64,000 bases of DNA from Malania oleifera (GCF_029873635.1 NC_080419.1:79282931-79346930); one strand, 5' to 3'; counted from the first letter of the stretch, positions 9,695-23,600 are shown. Numbers and translations are program-made. The notes: generated by a model from the letters alone, not told the origin.

Positions 9695-12359
9695 GCTTAA
9701 CATCATGTATGTTAATTGTTTTGGATTTTAATATTTATTGTAGAAGTGATATTTGTTATTTAGTTCTAAAAATAAAATTTAATTTCTATTTATTTGTTTA
9801 TATTTGTAGAAAATAGTATTTCAGTATAGAATATTAATTGGAAACATGGACTAATCTCCAATTTATGCACTATATAAGTGATGTGTGAAATTTAAATATA
9901 TACATATTATGTGCACTAATATAAAATGTTGTTATTAAGTATTCTGTCAACTCAAAATGTTTTTATGAACTATGATAGAGTGGAAAAAGATAGGCCAACA
10001 TTTGCTCTTTTATTTGAAAGCTTTCTGCATACAACATAAACATGCATCATTTTTGCAGTCCTATAATTTGCACCCTTGATCTTAAAGGCAAGTTTAATGG
10101 TTTTTAATGAATCGATGAATTCCAAAGAGATTTAATTGTTAAGTTTTTCAAATTTTAATTTTTATATGCAAGGAAAACTACTCAACAAGTGAGTGCTTTT
10201 GTTCCTAAGAATTGTACCAACTCATGTACATTTGTGGTCCAACAGTTAGGAGTTACGTTAGTCGCAACGTCTCAGAAAAGGATTCGGAATACTGAGGAGT
10301 GATATATTAGTATTGATGGTACGATGGAGTCACCATTAACCTGTTATTTTTTTAGGTACGGTTAGTTTACCTAATCTCTAATCTATTCCTAATGCCAAAC
10401 AACCAATAGTTTTGATCTGATTTTACCAAAGTTGGGATTGAGAGTGCAGTTATGTGATGAAAAGGTATTAACACCCCTTACATATCCATTCTACGAATGA
10501 TATCTGATTAACTATGAATTAGCTCAAATTGAATTAGATGGTCCTTAGTCATCATAAATAATCCAATGAATATTGACATTTTAAAAGAGAATACAAAATC
10601 AAGTGTGATTTAGGAATGTCTAATAAGACCCCCGAATGAGAGGATCTTATTGGATAAACCTCCTTGAGAACTATTATTATAGGTGAGATATGAAACATCT
10701 CTTTACTCTTTGTTTTATTATTGGGATGCACACATACACACACAAAAAATATGATATATACAAATATTAAACATGCAAAACGATCATACAAATGCACCAA
10801 ATTCAAGTAAAAAAGATCTTCAAAATATTCTCAAATTTTCAAAAAATGTTCTAGGATTTTCTGGAATTTTTCAAGATTTTGCTACAATTTACTATGTTTT
10901 TTAAAGAAATTTCTCCATTTTATTTGTTTTTGGTATTTTTATTTTGTTTTTTAGATCCCTTGAGTCAAAAATGACTCAAAGAATTTTTATTTTTATTTTA
11001 TGATTTTTATTATTTTCCTATTTTTGAATTAAAATGAATTTAAAAATACATTAAATAAAAACTAGAGCGATTGAGAAAGTTAAACCGGTTTGAACATGGT
11101 CCATGGTTAGCTTTGAGTTGACTTGGGTCAACTCGAATTAGCTCGATTTAGGGAATAGAAGCAGAGGCGGGAAAACAGTGATGGGCACCAAGTGTTAGCC
11201 ATCCGTGGTAGCCAATGAGTAGCTCAAATTTATTTATTTATTTATTTTTAAATCCAGAAGGATGACACGTGGTAGGGTGACGCAAGCATGCTGTCACTTG
11301 CCACATGGCAGATAGTGATTGGTGCAAGGGATTTAGTTGAAGGATAGGCTTATGTTTAGGCTGTGAGAGCTTAGGCTTATAGGAATTTTGCTTATTCTAT
11401 TTTGAGATTTTGATTTAAACAATTAGATACATACTTGGGCAAACCAAAATTACAAAATCCTTTTCTATCAAACCCAACTTCAATGTTCAAAATTCCATTT
11501 AATTTAATCTTGAATTCTGCCCAATCATTCAACAAGTCTTAATTTACAACATTAATCTCAATCAGAGTCAAATAAACTCATCCTTTAGTTAAGATAAAAG
11601 AGAGCATTTAGGTGCTTAACCTCTTGAGCTCTTGTTTGCTGCCTAAATTCCTTTCTGCAGCCTTTACACTTTTTTTTTTTTGATAATCTTCTTCTGCCAA
11701 AATCCTTCCCAATTTTCTATCTTATAATCTTGCGTGAGCAGCCACTATTTTGCTTGAATCACTCCCTTTCTTCTTTTCTCTCCACATGGCAATTCCAAAT
11801 GTTACTTTTTGTTTCTCTTTTCTTAATATAGGAAATCCTTCCCTCCTCTCCAATTTCTTTTTTGAGAAGCTCTAGCTAGAGGCAAAAAGGAAAAAAAACC
11901 AATCAATTTTAAAGTAAATAACAGTGATTGCTTGGTTGATTTTTATATTTGATTTTATTTACATCATTAACCTATTACTAACTGAAAACTCTCCCTTTTT
12001 GTGTGTACATGTACATCAGAATATAGGGCCCCTTGGAGCTACCTTTTTTTTTTTTCAATGTATTATTATTATTATTATCTTATTTTTTGATTGCACTAAT
12101 TGAAAATCCAAGTTTTTTTTTTTTTTTTCTTTTCAAATAAAGTCTTGGATAAAATGAGGTGTCTATAATTACCCTTCTTTATAAGTTTCTTACTTAGGAT
12201 GACAGGAAGAGTTGTCTCATGGCATCCTATAGTAACAAATTTATAAAAATAGGAAACAAAAGTTTTGGGCTGAGCGTTATATAGTAAAATTTGGCAAAAA
12301 AAGAATGTGTGGATTTACAAAAGTGCATGTATATATATATATTTGAAATTTTCTAATAC
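8678..12359. other. AT-rich intergenic region
   Basis: No supported gene. It holds homopolymer A/T runs and a (CT)n tract at 9657-9690. A loosely repeated block at about 9490-9655 has two diverged copies of a phrase with CATTGTTGACCCAC and GCTTAAGTTTTTAG, which resembles the ends of plant LTRs. A hairpin-like TTGAGTCAAAAATGACTCAA lies near 10970. The part around 11080-11340 has scattered TTGACTTGGGTCAACTC-like strings that may be old LTR sequence, but no boundaries could be fixed. Confidence 0.5.
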
Positions 12360-12545
12360 CTCTGTACGACTAGGGTTATTATAAATATACATGATATACC
12401 TCTACTTTTTAAGATAATGAAATTCAACCACGGCTCGCTCCCGTGTAAATAGGCATTCAACTGAATCACGTTAAATCCGTGTGTTTTGTTGCTTTCCTTA
12501 TCTTTATATTTTTCCATATTATTCATCATAATTACCATACGTTTT
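12360..12545 (+). mobile_element. Fragment of a Ty1/copia LTR (R/U5-like)
   Basis: A TATA-like ATTATAAATATA (about 12371-12382) is followed by sequence with the phrase structure common in copia LTRs: CACGTTAAATCCGTGTGTTTTGTTGCTTTCC, here in pieces from about 12465, followed by TATTCATCAT. No PBS follows and no target duplication was found, so it is a relic or part of a solo LTR with unclear edges. Confidence 0.35.
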
Positions 12546-13751
12546 CTTCATCAAAAATTTACCTTCAATATTTTCAGCATGGCAAACAATTGTTATTTTG
12601 AAGAATTTAAGAGACTACTCCTTTCAAGTCTTTCTCGTGCACTTGATTAAGAATTTAAGAGCATGCATGCATGGTGACATGTTGATGATCCACAGTGTAT
12701 GCCTGAAATCGAGCCACATCCACTTGAATAATCTTCAATGAATTATCAAGAAAAGAAATTATAATCCATATCCGATTCAATTAAGTGGTGAGTTTAAGAA
12801 GGTTTGGATCGAATAATTCATGACAGATAGATAATCCCTCATTCTCATTCTAAGTCTAATTTTTTTTAACATTCTATGAACAATTTATTTCGTAACATAA
12901 TAAATAAAATTATTTTTTAAATTATAATTTAATCATTGTTAAACTTTAGTAAACAATCACAAAATTATAATTTTTTTTATTTAAGGCCTTTGTTTTAATC
13001 ACTAAAATTGGGCATTTGAGTTTAAGTTTTAATGGGGGTGTGGGGCAAACCCAAAGGTGCATATTGCTATACGATAGTTGGGATTGTGGAATTGGGTTTT
13101 CGTCAATTGGCTCTATGCCGATGCTTAATAAGCTATATATATATATATATGAAATTATCTATAATTTTTTGCATTAGGAACTAATGGATAGACAAATATC
13201 CATCCGATAAAATGCGAAATCTATCAATTGATTGGTTTAGAGGCAGATAAAAAATTTTATACTATATCCAACTCATTTAATGTGCTAATCAATTTAAGCA
13301 GGTCAAACTTGGTTTGGATTAACGAAATTTTGTCCGTTTTGCTAGGTCAAATAGTAGTCTTATAAAAATTGTCATTTTTAAAAAAAAAAAAAATCCTTAA
13401 AATCTTATTTGAAATTTTGAAACATTGGAAAAAGGAAAAGAAATTTTTAAGTAATTAACTTTTTATATTTGGTATCAAAGAAAATGAGAAAGAAATTAAA
13501 AACATATGAAACCAATAAGTAAAAAAAAAAAAAATTAATTTTACACATCATTAAGATTCAATTTTTCTTAAATTTTAATCATATTAGAATAAATTTTTAT
13601 TTTCAATAATATTTAATATAAATAGAAAATATAAGAAAAAAATTATCTTATTTTCCTTTTCTTTCTTTCTTTTTTTTCCAAACAAAATCTTTAACCTAAA
13701 GAGACTTTGAAAAGTTTAGAAAAAAAAAACCCTAAACAAATGTATGCGTGC

Positions 13752-13798
<47 letters not shown>

Positions 13799-14079
13799 GA
13801 ATTTCTAGAAGGGATTTTATACAAAATGGATTATTGATGGCTGCCATTTTGATCACAATTTGCCTTAAATACAAATTAAATGTGTAGACAAAATTATACA
13901 AAAAAACCTCTCCCTTCACGTGTCTATGTACCCATTTCTTAAATTATACACTTATTAAAAATAGATCCCCCTCTTATGTCAATGAATATAAAATCAATTT
14001 GCTATATGTCTAACATTTAAAATACAAACACATGGACACATGGAGGACAAGATCCCCATATAATTTTCTTAAAAATCTC
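12546..14079. other. AT-rich intergenic region with microsatellites
   Basis: No gene seen. It contains an (AT)n run at about 13132-13150, poly-A runs, and a (GA)n tract at 13753-13789. Open frames over these tracts are artefacts of simple sequence. Confidence 0.6.
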
Positions 14080-15465
14080 ATAAATACACTTTGGATAGGC
14101 TCATTAATGAGCTTTGTAAATAAAGTTAGATTTAGGAAATGACACAATTTGGCTTAACCATAATTATGACACGTATATAACAATACTCAACAAATACTAT
14201 AATAACTAATGAAAAAAAGAATGAATTGACTAATATAGACTTTTAAATGCGACTTGAAAGGTTTAGCACTACAACACTTGACATAAGCTCCCATTTGCCA
14301 ATCTAAGAGTTACAATGGTTGGGTTGTCATTTTTGTATCACCAAAAGTATAAAATTGAGGAAATTTTTTTCCTTATCAGCCTCTAGCCACATCTTCTCCT
14401 TTGTACATAATCATTTTGAATGTTTTCACCATTACGACCACATCTTTGTGACTGCAATTCCACAACCCAAATTCTCACTCCATCCTTTCTAAACTTGCAA
14501 TGAGATTAACAAATTCATTTTGGTCCATGTCTGCTGATTTCCCTTGAGCTCGTTGAACATCTTGCACATATTCAGCGTTCTTGACCTCTGAAACTTGTTT
14601 ATGTTGCTATCTCACTTTTGATTTGGCTTCACTTGTAGCAACTGCCCCATTAATGTCTTGTACAATATGCTATCATCAAAAAGCAAAGACCCTTCTTTGC
14701 TGCGACAACCATTCATGGGAATGGGGTCAACATTAGTATCGTAGCTTGCATTTTTGTTGTAATACCGCTAATAATATATTTAGTGTAAGTAAATATACCA
14801 CAGGCTTCATCTACTATAAGTTGACTTTCAGTGAAAAAAGCACTTGTAAGCTTTATTAGGCCATTGACATATCAAAAGGCCCAAGCCTCCTCCTTGTCCT
14901 TGCTCTTCACATCAACTTCCTTTGCATGCTTTCAGACTAGCCTTTTCTTGTTCTTGTCACAATTTTTGACATAAGGAGTAAGTGTTGGCATGCTTATCAA
15001 GGACAACACTTCTATTATTTTAGGGAGGACGATTATGTAGAATATGACATGTCCATTGGTACTACATCATACCAAATGAACTCTTTATAAGATATTACTA
15101 TTGATAAAAGGATCACCACAGGCATTTCCTCTTCTTTATTGCACCAAAGAATGCAATAAAACCAAAGATGTTACACCACTTCAAGCTTCATTCTTTGCAC
15201 CACTGTTTTAAACTAATAGATTTGTGCAACTACTGTCAATTATTAACTAATTAGGCGTGCTTCCTGTCACGCATCTTGTCTAAAAATAAGTCTTTTTTTA
15301 GTCGGTCATTCTTCATTTTGAATATTTTCAATGTCATTTTCTCTTTCTTTAAAAGTTTCTACTAACATATTACTCATTTTATCAACCAATGTCTTCCCTC
15401 TAGTAGCAATAACAAAGAGTTTTTTGGGCATTTTGGAATAATTGGTCTTTGAAATATAGCTTGAC
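14080..15465. other. Unclassified segment opened by one copy of a 90-bp direct repeat
   Basis: About 14085-14185 resembles 15885-15985: both contain 'GTAAA-AAGTT-GA-TAGGAAATGA' in the same order, then 'CATAAT-ATGACAC'. The roughly 1.7 kb between them has short protein-like stretches on the minus strand (14390-14960) broken by stops, with no recognisable motif. It may be an old transposon with terminal direct repeats or a local duplication. Confidence 0.3.
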
Positions 15466-15672
15466 AGCCACATTTAATGATTAAGAAAGGGCCTCCCCAG
15501 GCCATAAGGCTCCCTGCTTCACAAGGGTAAGGGGACGTCACAATATACACATCCTGATCCCTATTTTTATGTAGAGAGGTTGTTTCCTTGGACTCAAACT
15601 CATGACCAAACGGTTGCAAAGGAGCAACCTTTCCATTGATCCAAGGCCCGCCCTCAGCCACATTTAATGATT
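15465..15672 (-). mobile_element. SINE (Au-like, tRNA-derived), minus strand, with 18-bp target duplications
   Basis: The SINE body is 15483-15654 on the minus strand. It contains the phrases typical of plant Au-type SINEs: AAGGTTGCTCCTTTG, a B box in TGAGTTTGAGTCC, AACAACCTCTCTACA, and a T-rich 3' end. The same family recurs at 19641-19811. It is flanked by perfect direct repeats of CAGCCACATTTAATGATT (15465-15482 and 15655-15672), the signature of LINE-machinery integration. It is non-coding; an open frame across it is accidental. Confidence 0.85.
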
Positions 15673-15984
15673 GAAGCTTGAATAAAATACTCTAGCAAAC
15701 AGATCCAAGAACAAAACTAATGGACTTGATTGGCTTTAAAACAGAAAAGGAATAATGTGCAGGGCACATTTAATAATCCAAAATGAAACAATGACTAGCA
15801 AGACAAACCAACCCAAGAACTGAACTGCACATTAGGAAAATGATGATTCTTGACCACATCAATCTCTAACTTCTCTAAACTTAAAAACCTTATAATGAAC
15901 TTTAGAACTTGACTCACAAATGAACTCTGTAAATGAAGTTGGACCTAGGAAATGATGGACCATAATGATGACACATAAATGACA

Positions 15985-16115
15985 ATAAAGGTGAAGTCTG
16001 GGGTTCAAACTCTGCTGCTTGCAGCGTATATCTGCGATTTACCTCCTACGTGTTGGCTAAGGGCACAACTGGCGTAGGTGTTGGATTAGTTTGGCGCGCA
16101 AGCCCAGGAAACCCA
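15985..16115 (+). mobile_element. Possible second SINE family (tRNA-like head)
   Basis: GTGAAGTCTGGGGTTCAAACTC has a B-box-like GGTTCAAACTC. It is followed by GC-rich phrases (CGATTTACCTCC, GGCACAACTGGCG, GCGCGCAAGCCCAGG) and an A-rich tail (AAAACAAAAAGAAAAAGC). It is strikingly more GC-rich than its surroundings. Target duplications were not found. Confidence 0.4.
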
Positions 16116-16334
16116 GCATATCCAAAACAAAAAGAAAAAGCAAATATTGTTGCTAAGGCAAAGAGTGGACTGGTTTCCAGAGAATTATTAGTCAAAGCCT
16201 TCAGAGGTTTGACATTGCATTAGTGGTGTCCCATTGACCTAGTCAGTTTAGGTCTGTGTCGCCCCAATAAAATAAGGAGACTTGTGCTATAAAAATTCTA
16301 AAATTGAAGTACAAATAAAATAAAATTAAAAACA

Positions 16335-17640
16335 AATAAATAAACTCAGAAAGTTTATTAACACTTGAAGTACAAAACCGATTGAAGCACAACAAAAAAC
16401 ATTTTCCTAAAATTGAAATTTATCACCGCTACAGGAGGTACTTCGACGCTTGGTCTATAGGATTCAACAATAGTAGCCTCCTTGATAAGCTGCAGACTTA
16501 ATCAAAGATTATTAACCAAACCCAATCAGCTTGCTAGTTTGAGGGTGAGTTTTAGGAAAACTGAGAGAGAAAGCACATAAAAATAGTCTGCTTGTGTGTG
16601 AAAAATAAGGCAGAACACACTTATTTATACTACTGCCCAAATCTAATGCTAGCTCACAATTACACCCATAGTTAATTTCATAATGAATTGCAAAAACACT
16701 GCCTCCCATAGACTATGTGTTGACTTGTCTTAGCAAAATTCTTTAATTCAGCACAAATGACACAAAGCAAGCACAAGTAACACTTGCAAGAAAGGAGAAA
16801 AAAAAAACTTAAAAAATATGAAAGTTCACAAGAATTGAAATACAAAATCGATTGAAGCACAAAAAAAATATGTTAGCTTAAAACAAAAATTCATCAGTGC
16901 TGCTAGTTAAATAGGAACTCTGATGCTTGGTCTCCAGGTACAACAGTACTAGCCTCCTTAATAAGTTGCACACTTAATCAGGATTATTAACCCAATGAGC
17001 ATGCTAGTTTGAGGGAGTCTTAGGACAACTACAAGGAGCACATAAATATTATCTGATAGTGTGAAAAATAAGGCAGACACACTTGTTTAAACTGCTGCCT
17101 ACATGTAATGCTAACTCACAAAACCCATAGTCAATTTGGTAATGAATTGCCAAAAAAACTGTCTTGCCCAAATAATGTGGAGAGTTGAGTTAGAAATTCT
17201 TTAACTGAGCACAATGACACAAAGTAAGCACAAGTAACACTTACAAGAAAAGAGGGAAAAAGCAAAAAAACAAACTAAGAAAGTTTGCAAGACTCAAGAA
17301 AAAAAAATTTTGAAGCACAACAAAAATTGTTCTAGTAAAACTGAAACTCATCACTTCTATATATAGTACTTACTCTAATGCTTGGTCTCCAAGATTCAAC
17401 AGCCATAGCCTCCTCAATAAGCTGCACATTTAATCAATGATTATTAACTAAACCCAATCAGTTTGGCAGTTTGAGGGAGTGCCTTAGGAAAATTGAGAGG
17501 AGCACATAAATCTTGTCTTATAGTGTGAAAAAAAAAAAAAAACCGAATGCATGTATTATACTACTACCCACATATAATGCAAGCTCACAATTCCAAAATT
17601 AATTTGGTAATGAATTGCAAAAACATAACTAAAAATTGAG
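16335..17640. repeat. Diverged tandem array, about 465-bp unit, 2.8 copies
   Basis: Three successive blocks share the order GAAGCACAACAAAAA, GCTTGGTCTCCA, CAACAGTA-TAGCCTCCT, TAATCA-GATTATTAACC, AGTTTGAGGG, GGAGCACATAAAT, AATGAATTGC. 'GAAGCACA' recurs at about 16385, 16854 and 17313, giving periods near 469 and 459. Copies 1 and 2 also share the downstream AAGCACAAGTAACACTT phrase; copy 3 is cut short. I see no coding frame common to all copies. Confidence 0.8.
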
Positions 17641-18628
17641 AAACAAAATTAATTTTGAAATGAATTGCATAAAACTAAAATTGAAAGCCCAAAATTAATC
17701 TTCTAAGCAGAAAATTGATATTTGAAAAACTAGAATTAATCTAGTAATGAATTGCAACAAAAAAAAAATTGATTATTGAATAAGACATAAAATCAGCAAA
17801 CTAAAAACATAAAATATAGCTTTAACAAGAATTTGATAAATTGAGCATTAGTGAGAATTTTGTTTAAAAGCTTACGAGGAAATTTAAGCCTAGAGTAAGA
17901 AAGGGCTAGTAGAGCCCCCCCCACATTCAATACATGGCAAGTGGTGTGCACGCAATATGGACTTATGAAAGTTTCTCATAGTGTCCCTTCATAAGAATAG
18001 AATGAAATAAGATGGAAATGTGATAGAAATTGTATAGGATATAATAATTTACAAGAAAGTCACTTATGCAAAAGCGTGTGTTATTCTACTTAACATGGTA
18101 TAAAATAGGAACAAACGTTTCTCATAATAAAACTTGGTATTTGGTAATAACCATTCCTTATCCTTTCCATATTATATATTACTAAAATTTCTGCATTATC
18201 ATTTCCTTTATTGTATTAACACATTTTGTCTCATAAGCTATCAAATCTTTATATTGCGAATATTCTATTTTAAAAAATAAACATTTCACTAACCAAATCT
18301 AACCTATAAAAGTGTAAAAACTTAAAGCCCTCGTTACTTCTCAAAAATAGTCTTATATTTTGTCAGTCTGCCAAATATTACAAAATGCCATCTTGCTTTT
18401 AAGTATTCTAAATTTGTAGAAAAAAAGTTGGAATATATATATTTATTGCTTTCTAACTTTTTATGTAAATATTGGAAAGCTAAAGAGTAAGGCAATATTT
18501 TTGTAAAAATAAAATAAAATAATGTGCGTTTTCCATTTCCACATCTGAAATGCCTTCAACATTTTCAGTTAAAAGGTCAAGCTCATGCCACAGCTGTAAC
18601 CTGTAAGCTCCAATGGTTTAAAAAAGAA

Positions 18629-18670
<42 letters not shown>

Positions 18671-19359
18671 ATCCTTTTAGAAAACTTAACAAATAAGAAA
18701 ACACAAACATAGATAAAACCATATATATGCATGTGCGTGTGTGTGACACCTTAGCAAAGCTTTCTACCTAGTATTCACTATTATGATGATGAGTGCACAA
18801 TTTACAACATGGAAAAGGACTAGAGATTGACCATTTCATTCCATACAAAATTCTTTGACCATATATTTAAATATATATATGGAAGGCCCTAGGTACATGT
18901 GAAGACCTAATCTTTTTCCTGTCGAGGTGGGAATTAGATGTTCCCAGAACATGCGTCATCATCTAATAAAATAATACTTTGCCTAAATTGTATGATCCCC
19001 CACAATCTTATATAGAGTTGTTTTATTGAGCAGAATCACATACCTTGAGGATACTAAAGTTTTTTCCCTTTGGGTACCTAGTTTAAAAACCCTACCTCAA
19101 GCATCCATATAAAATACTAGGTTTGATATTGCAGGAAATTGAATAAATATCCCCATGTTTGAAGGCTCACACTTGACCTGGCCTTACAATTGAGCTACCT
19201 TGTGAGGGGGTTCATTCCATGCAACGTTTGGGAACCCATAATTACAATTTTTCATTTAAAAAAACAATTTATTAGATAATAAATCACAAGTTGAAGCAAA
19301 ACCAATCCCCAACAAAAATGCACTTACCTTCACTACTACAAATGAACTCAAGAAGAATT
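17641..19359. other. AT-rich intergenic region downstream of the GT43 gene
   Basis: No gene seen. It contains a (GA)n tract at 18632-18668, short TA runs, and the presumed 3' UTR of the minus-strand glycosyltransferase gene near its right edge. The polyadenylation site was not resolved. Confidence 0.5.
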
Positions 19360-19530
19360 TCAGGCAAGAGGAGAAATGACATCAAGATTACTCTTCATGT
19401 ACCATTCGGGAGGGTAGAAGGAATAAGCTGACTCTAGATGAACATGCCAAACCATGATTCTTGAGCAGTCCTGCAGCAAGCCTTCCATCTGGCTTTCATC
19501 CTCCACAACTTGCTCAATAAAAGTGCTAAC
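19360..19530 (-). CDS. IRX9H: IRX9H-like gene, exon 3
   Basis: 171 bp including the TGA stop. The acceptor is CATTTTCAG|GTTAGC. It encodes the last 56 residues, with [15 protein letters not shown] and [16 protein letters not shown]. Confidence 0.85.
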   Translation of the reverse strand, partial: VSTFIEQVVEDESQMEGLLQDCSRIMVWHVHLESAYSFYPPEWYMKSNLDVISPLA

Positions 19531-20655
19531 CTGAAAATGCAGATCAATGAGGTTAATCACCAAAAGTTCCATTTCTTCTCCTTGCACATTTTTAGTTGTT
19601 TTATTTATTTTTTTAGTCATTTCATATTTTTAGCTAAGCATGATGGTGGGCCTTGGGTCAACAGTGAGGTTGCTCCTTTGTGACCGGTTTGGTCATGGGT
19701 TCGAGTCCAAGAAACAGCCTCACAGCATAAAAGCAGGGGTACAGACTGCGTACACTGTGATGACCCTCTGCCTACCCTTGCAAAGCAAGAAGCCTTGTGA
19801 CCAGGGGCACCCATATTTTTATCTGAGCAGAGCAAAATTTCTATGTGGTTTCATTTGATCATGAAATTTGGCAGAGCACAACGTTATGAATTTAGTGTTG
19901 CTTTGATGAAATGACAGCAGCAGCAATTGATAGTACAACATGGTTTACTACCATAAGAAATGGAAGTAGCAGCTAGTCATGAACCAAGAAAAACTAACTT
20001 GGAAGCTTTCCTTCACTGTGTCAAGCTGCCTGATAGCTTCAAGAGTAGGTCGATGCCATCTCTTTGGATCCCAGAGGATTGTACTATTGAAAGCAAAACC
20101 TGAAATATCTGCATGGAATCTTCGAAATTTTCTTGTCATTTCATCTGTGTGCCATCCAATGACTTGAGTCCCATTACAAATGGGACCCTCCAGGATAACT
20201 TTGCCTTTGCTCTCCATCATCTTTGGCACCATCCATGTCCCAAACCGCCTGCAAGCCAAATAGAATAACAGTTAGTCATGACAAAAAAAACATTTGAGTC
20301 CTGAAGAAAATAATAATGGCAACAAGCATATATGTAGATTTAAGAAACATATGATCCATCCAATCATTGTTATATACATAACTAATAACCATTTTAATAA
20401 GAGTGGATGCATAGGAATTATTCAAGGTACCAAAAGCCTCACTGGATGATGTTCCCATCCCTTAATTTTCAGTGAAAAGGATTATAAAATCAGAAAATAT
20501 ATCAGAAGGGGGAAAATATGTAAGTGGCACAGATGTAGGAGGGGTTACCCCATAATGTCAGCTAAAAAAGTCTTATGTTGGGGCAAGAGGTACTTTATTT
20601 TCTATTTTTCTGACACAGAAGTTTTCAACCATCAAAAGAGTATTCAGGGCTACCC

Positions 20656-20687
<32 letters not shown>

Positions 20688-23600
20688 ATTGTTACGATCG
20701 AAGAATAATACCAATTAAAAGTAGGTCATAGAACCTCAGATTCTGATACATATGAAGGCAACCAGTCTCAATTTTAAGAATACATGTATAACCTAACCAC
20801 TTGTTAATGAAACAGTACAAAACATGAAATAAGAACTAGAAGCTGGAAGCAAAGCGATGGAAAAAGTCATTTTGGATGAGGAACATAAAAACTGTATAGG
20901 TGGGAAAAGTAAAGGAAATCAACCCACAAACACTAGCAGAATGAATGAGGAAAATTGAATGAACAACAAAACTGTGAAGGGAAGTTTTACCTAATGGTTA
21001 CAAAAACATAAAAAGATCCACATTTCTGAATGTTTAAGAAATGTTATGGCTCCGGGCAGATGTCAAAGATAAAAATAAAAATAAAATAAAAATAAAAAGG
21101 AATATGTTAAAAATTTCTTTGAAATGGATTACTTAAGTACTTCTAATATTTCCCTTTAGTTTGTCTAACTATTTCCAAGATCCAAATGGAGGCAACATTT
21201 TGTGAAGAATCCCAATTCTGCAAAACATTCGTTGAAAGAAACCAAACCCCACAAGTCTGGGGAGCAAATTGCTAGCACCCAAAACAGACAAGTTCCCAGA
21301 AAAATATGCCATATATCTGATTCAGCATTTTTTCAAGAAACTAGTAAGAAAACAATTAAATGATAAATATACCTCTTTGAAGAATTAAACGATAACAAGT
21401 GAATAGCTCACGTACTTCAAGTATGCATAGATACAATGTTGTGCAAATTACTTAAATAGTATATTATATATGAAAAAAGAAAAAGCCTAATTTATATTTT
21501 TCTTAGGTAAACTAATAGAATTAACAATCAAAAAAATTAATTAAAATAGCTTTATTTACCAAGACATGGTTTCCGTTTCCATATGGAAATGGAATCATTC
21601 CAATTATTTTTTATTTTTTATTTTTTAAGATAATAAAAATGTAATAAGAGAGAAAATAAAGAATTACAAAAAATGGCGGACAAGAAATACTCACAAAAGA
21701 AAACTAAAAATGAAATAAATCCAAAGCACAGAGAAAGAAGGAGAAAAAAATCCAAAGAACAAAGAAAGTTTGAAAAAAAAAAAACTAACAAAAGCCACCT
21801 AAGTAAACTCCTCTTCAAACCCTTTCCATCACAATTAATTGAAAAATATTCCAATTAAATTTTATGCAAAAAAATATTGACCTCTCACCCCTCCTCGGAT
21901 CTAGCAAAAAGGCGTAGACCTCCCCTAAGATTTCAAAAATTCCACGAACTTGTAGGCTTGGCAAAAGTATACAGACCTCTCATGAAGCTTTGGAAATTCC
22001 ACAAACCTCCCTCAAGCTTGTCGAAAAGATGCAGACATCCCTTAACATTTGGCAAAAATACAAGCCTAGAAGAGTGTAAACTCAAGGGATGTCAATGTCT
22101 TTGGCCCTAAGTTTTATAACCATTCATGATAATCAAAACACTAAAATGGAGTCCTTATAGAGCATAAATCTATCACTACATAAGGCAGAGAAAGAAGTTA
22201 AAACAAACTCATTTAAGGAAATCTATATGATCCTACACAAATATGCAAAAAAAAATAACTTATTTCAAATGCCACAATAAACACATAGGAGTCATTTCAA
22301 AATTACCCATCCATTCTAAATGACAATAGGCACATAAGTGTTGTACCCTGTCCCCACACATGCACCATGAGGTCCATGACTACTGCATTCCAGGAAATTA
22401 TTGACATACCAATCAAACCATTACTTTGTATTCTTATTCCAATTCTACTGGCGACCCAATAATTTCAATTTTTAACAGTAAACACAATTTCTCCCCCAAA
22501 GTTGTGGCCTAGTTTCAATGTGCTCCTAAACGATCAATTGTTTCAATCTCCTTCCTGAACTAACTAATTTGTTTAAATGCCACTATTGGAAATCTTTTGC
22601 CCATTTCAATGCTCCCCTTTTGCATTCTTTGTTAAAAAAAAAAAAGATCATATAACAAAATCTTCCTCAATTTGTGAGATAAACTCACATTTTTGCCCTG
22701 TATTTTATCTCAGTTTTCTCAATTCTTGATTAGTGAGATAAACCAGCCATTTGAATAGAATAAGATCATGATGCAAGGGTGTTTTGGTAATATTATTGTG
22801 GGACGAATCACCTACTGCTGCACTAAAAGCTATAGATTACAATAACAGAACTACTAAAATCTCTTATGGTTTACAGCAGAACCACACCCCTGCTTCTGCC
22901 ATGCAGACAGATTGTTATTGCACCTTGGCCAGCAATCTCCCCTCCAACAGCTGCCTGCTGGAGCTGGGATTGGAACCCTTAACCTTGACAAATTTATTAA
23001 CAAGCACCTGCTAAAAGCTATAGCTTATCGGACAAAAAAATCCATTGATCTCACAAATTAAGAACAAATTTAGTACTTATATGCTCATTGCCTATCAATG
23101 GAGACTGATAGACTAGGGGAACACAAAAGCATACTTAAAAGTTTATCGAAACAATTCAAAGTATTAGGGGTCCATTAAAACAAGACCAAAATATAGGGGT
23201 GGAAAGTGTACTTCGGCCATTTTTTATTTCTCCTCCAGCAGCACAGAGCCTTTGACTTTTATAGAATAGTGGACCTTTGATTATATGAAGCCTTCCCATT
23301 CACTGATTCTAAACCCTCCACTCCACTGCCCACCCCCAACACCCCTAAAAAAACCCACAAGCACTCACTAGCATATATGGGGATACAGCACGCGCTGGGC
23401 AGGCATTCTTTTACAATATTATGAAATTTCTTTCTGCAGGTGACAACAAAAAACAGACAAGTCAACAATAAAGCTAGAAATAATTTTGTGTCTGTTTTGC
23501 AAAAGGGTAGAAATATTGAATCCTCCAAGACACTGACTAGTCACTTGATTTAAGGAATCCCCGAAACATTAGTTGGGGATTCTTAATACGTATGATTGGC

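Noticed and set aside
19640-19858. Short coding frames on both strands downstream of exon 2
   Set aside because: They coincide with the SINE and its target duplications in intron 2.
21618-21858. Lys-rich and Phe/Leu-rich frames in intron 1
   Set aside because: Both come from one purine-rich/AT-rich tract; composition explains them and they lie inside an intron.
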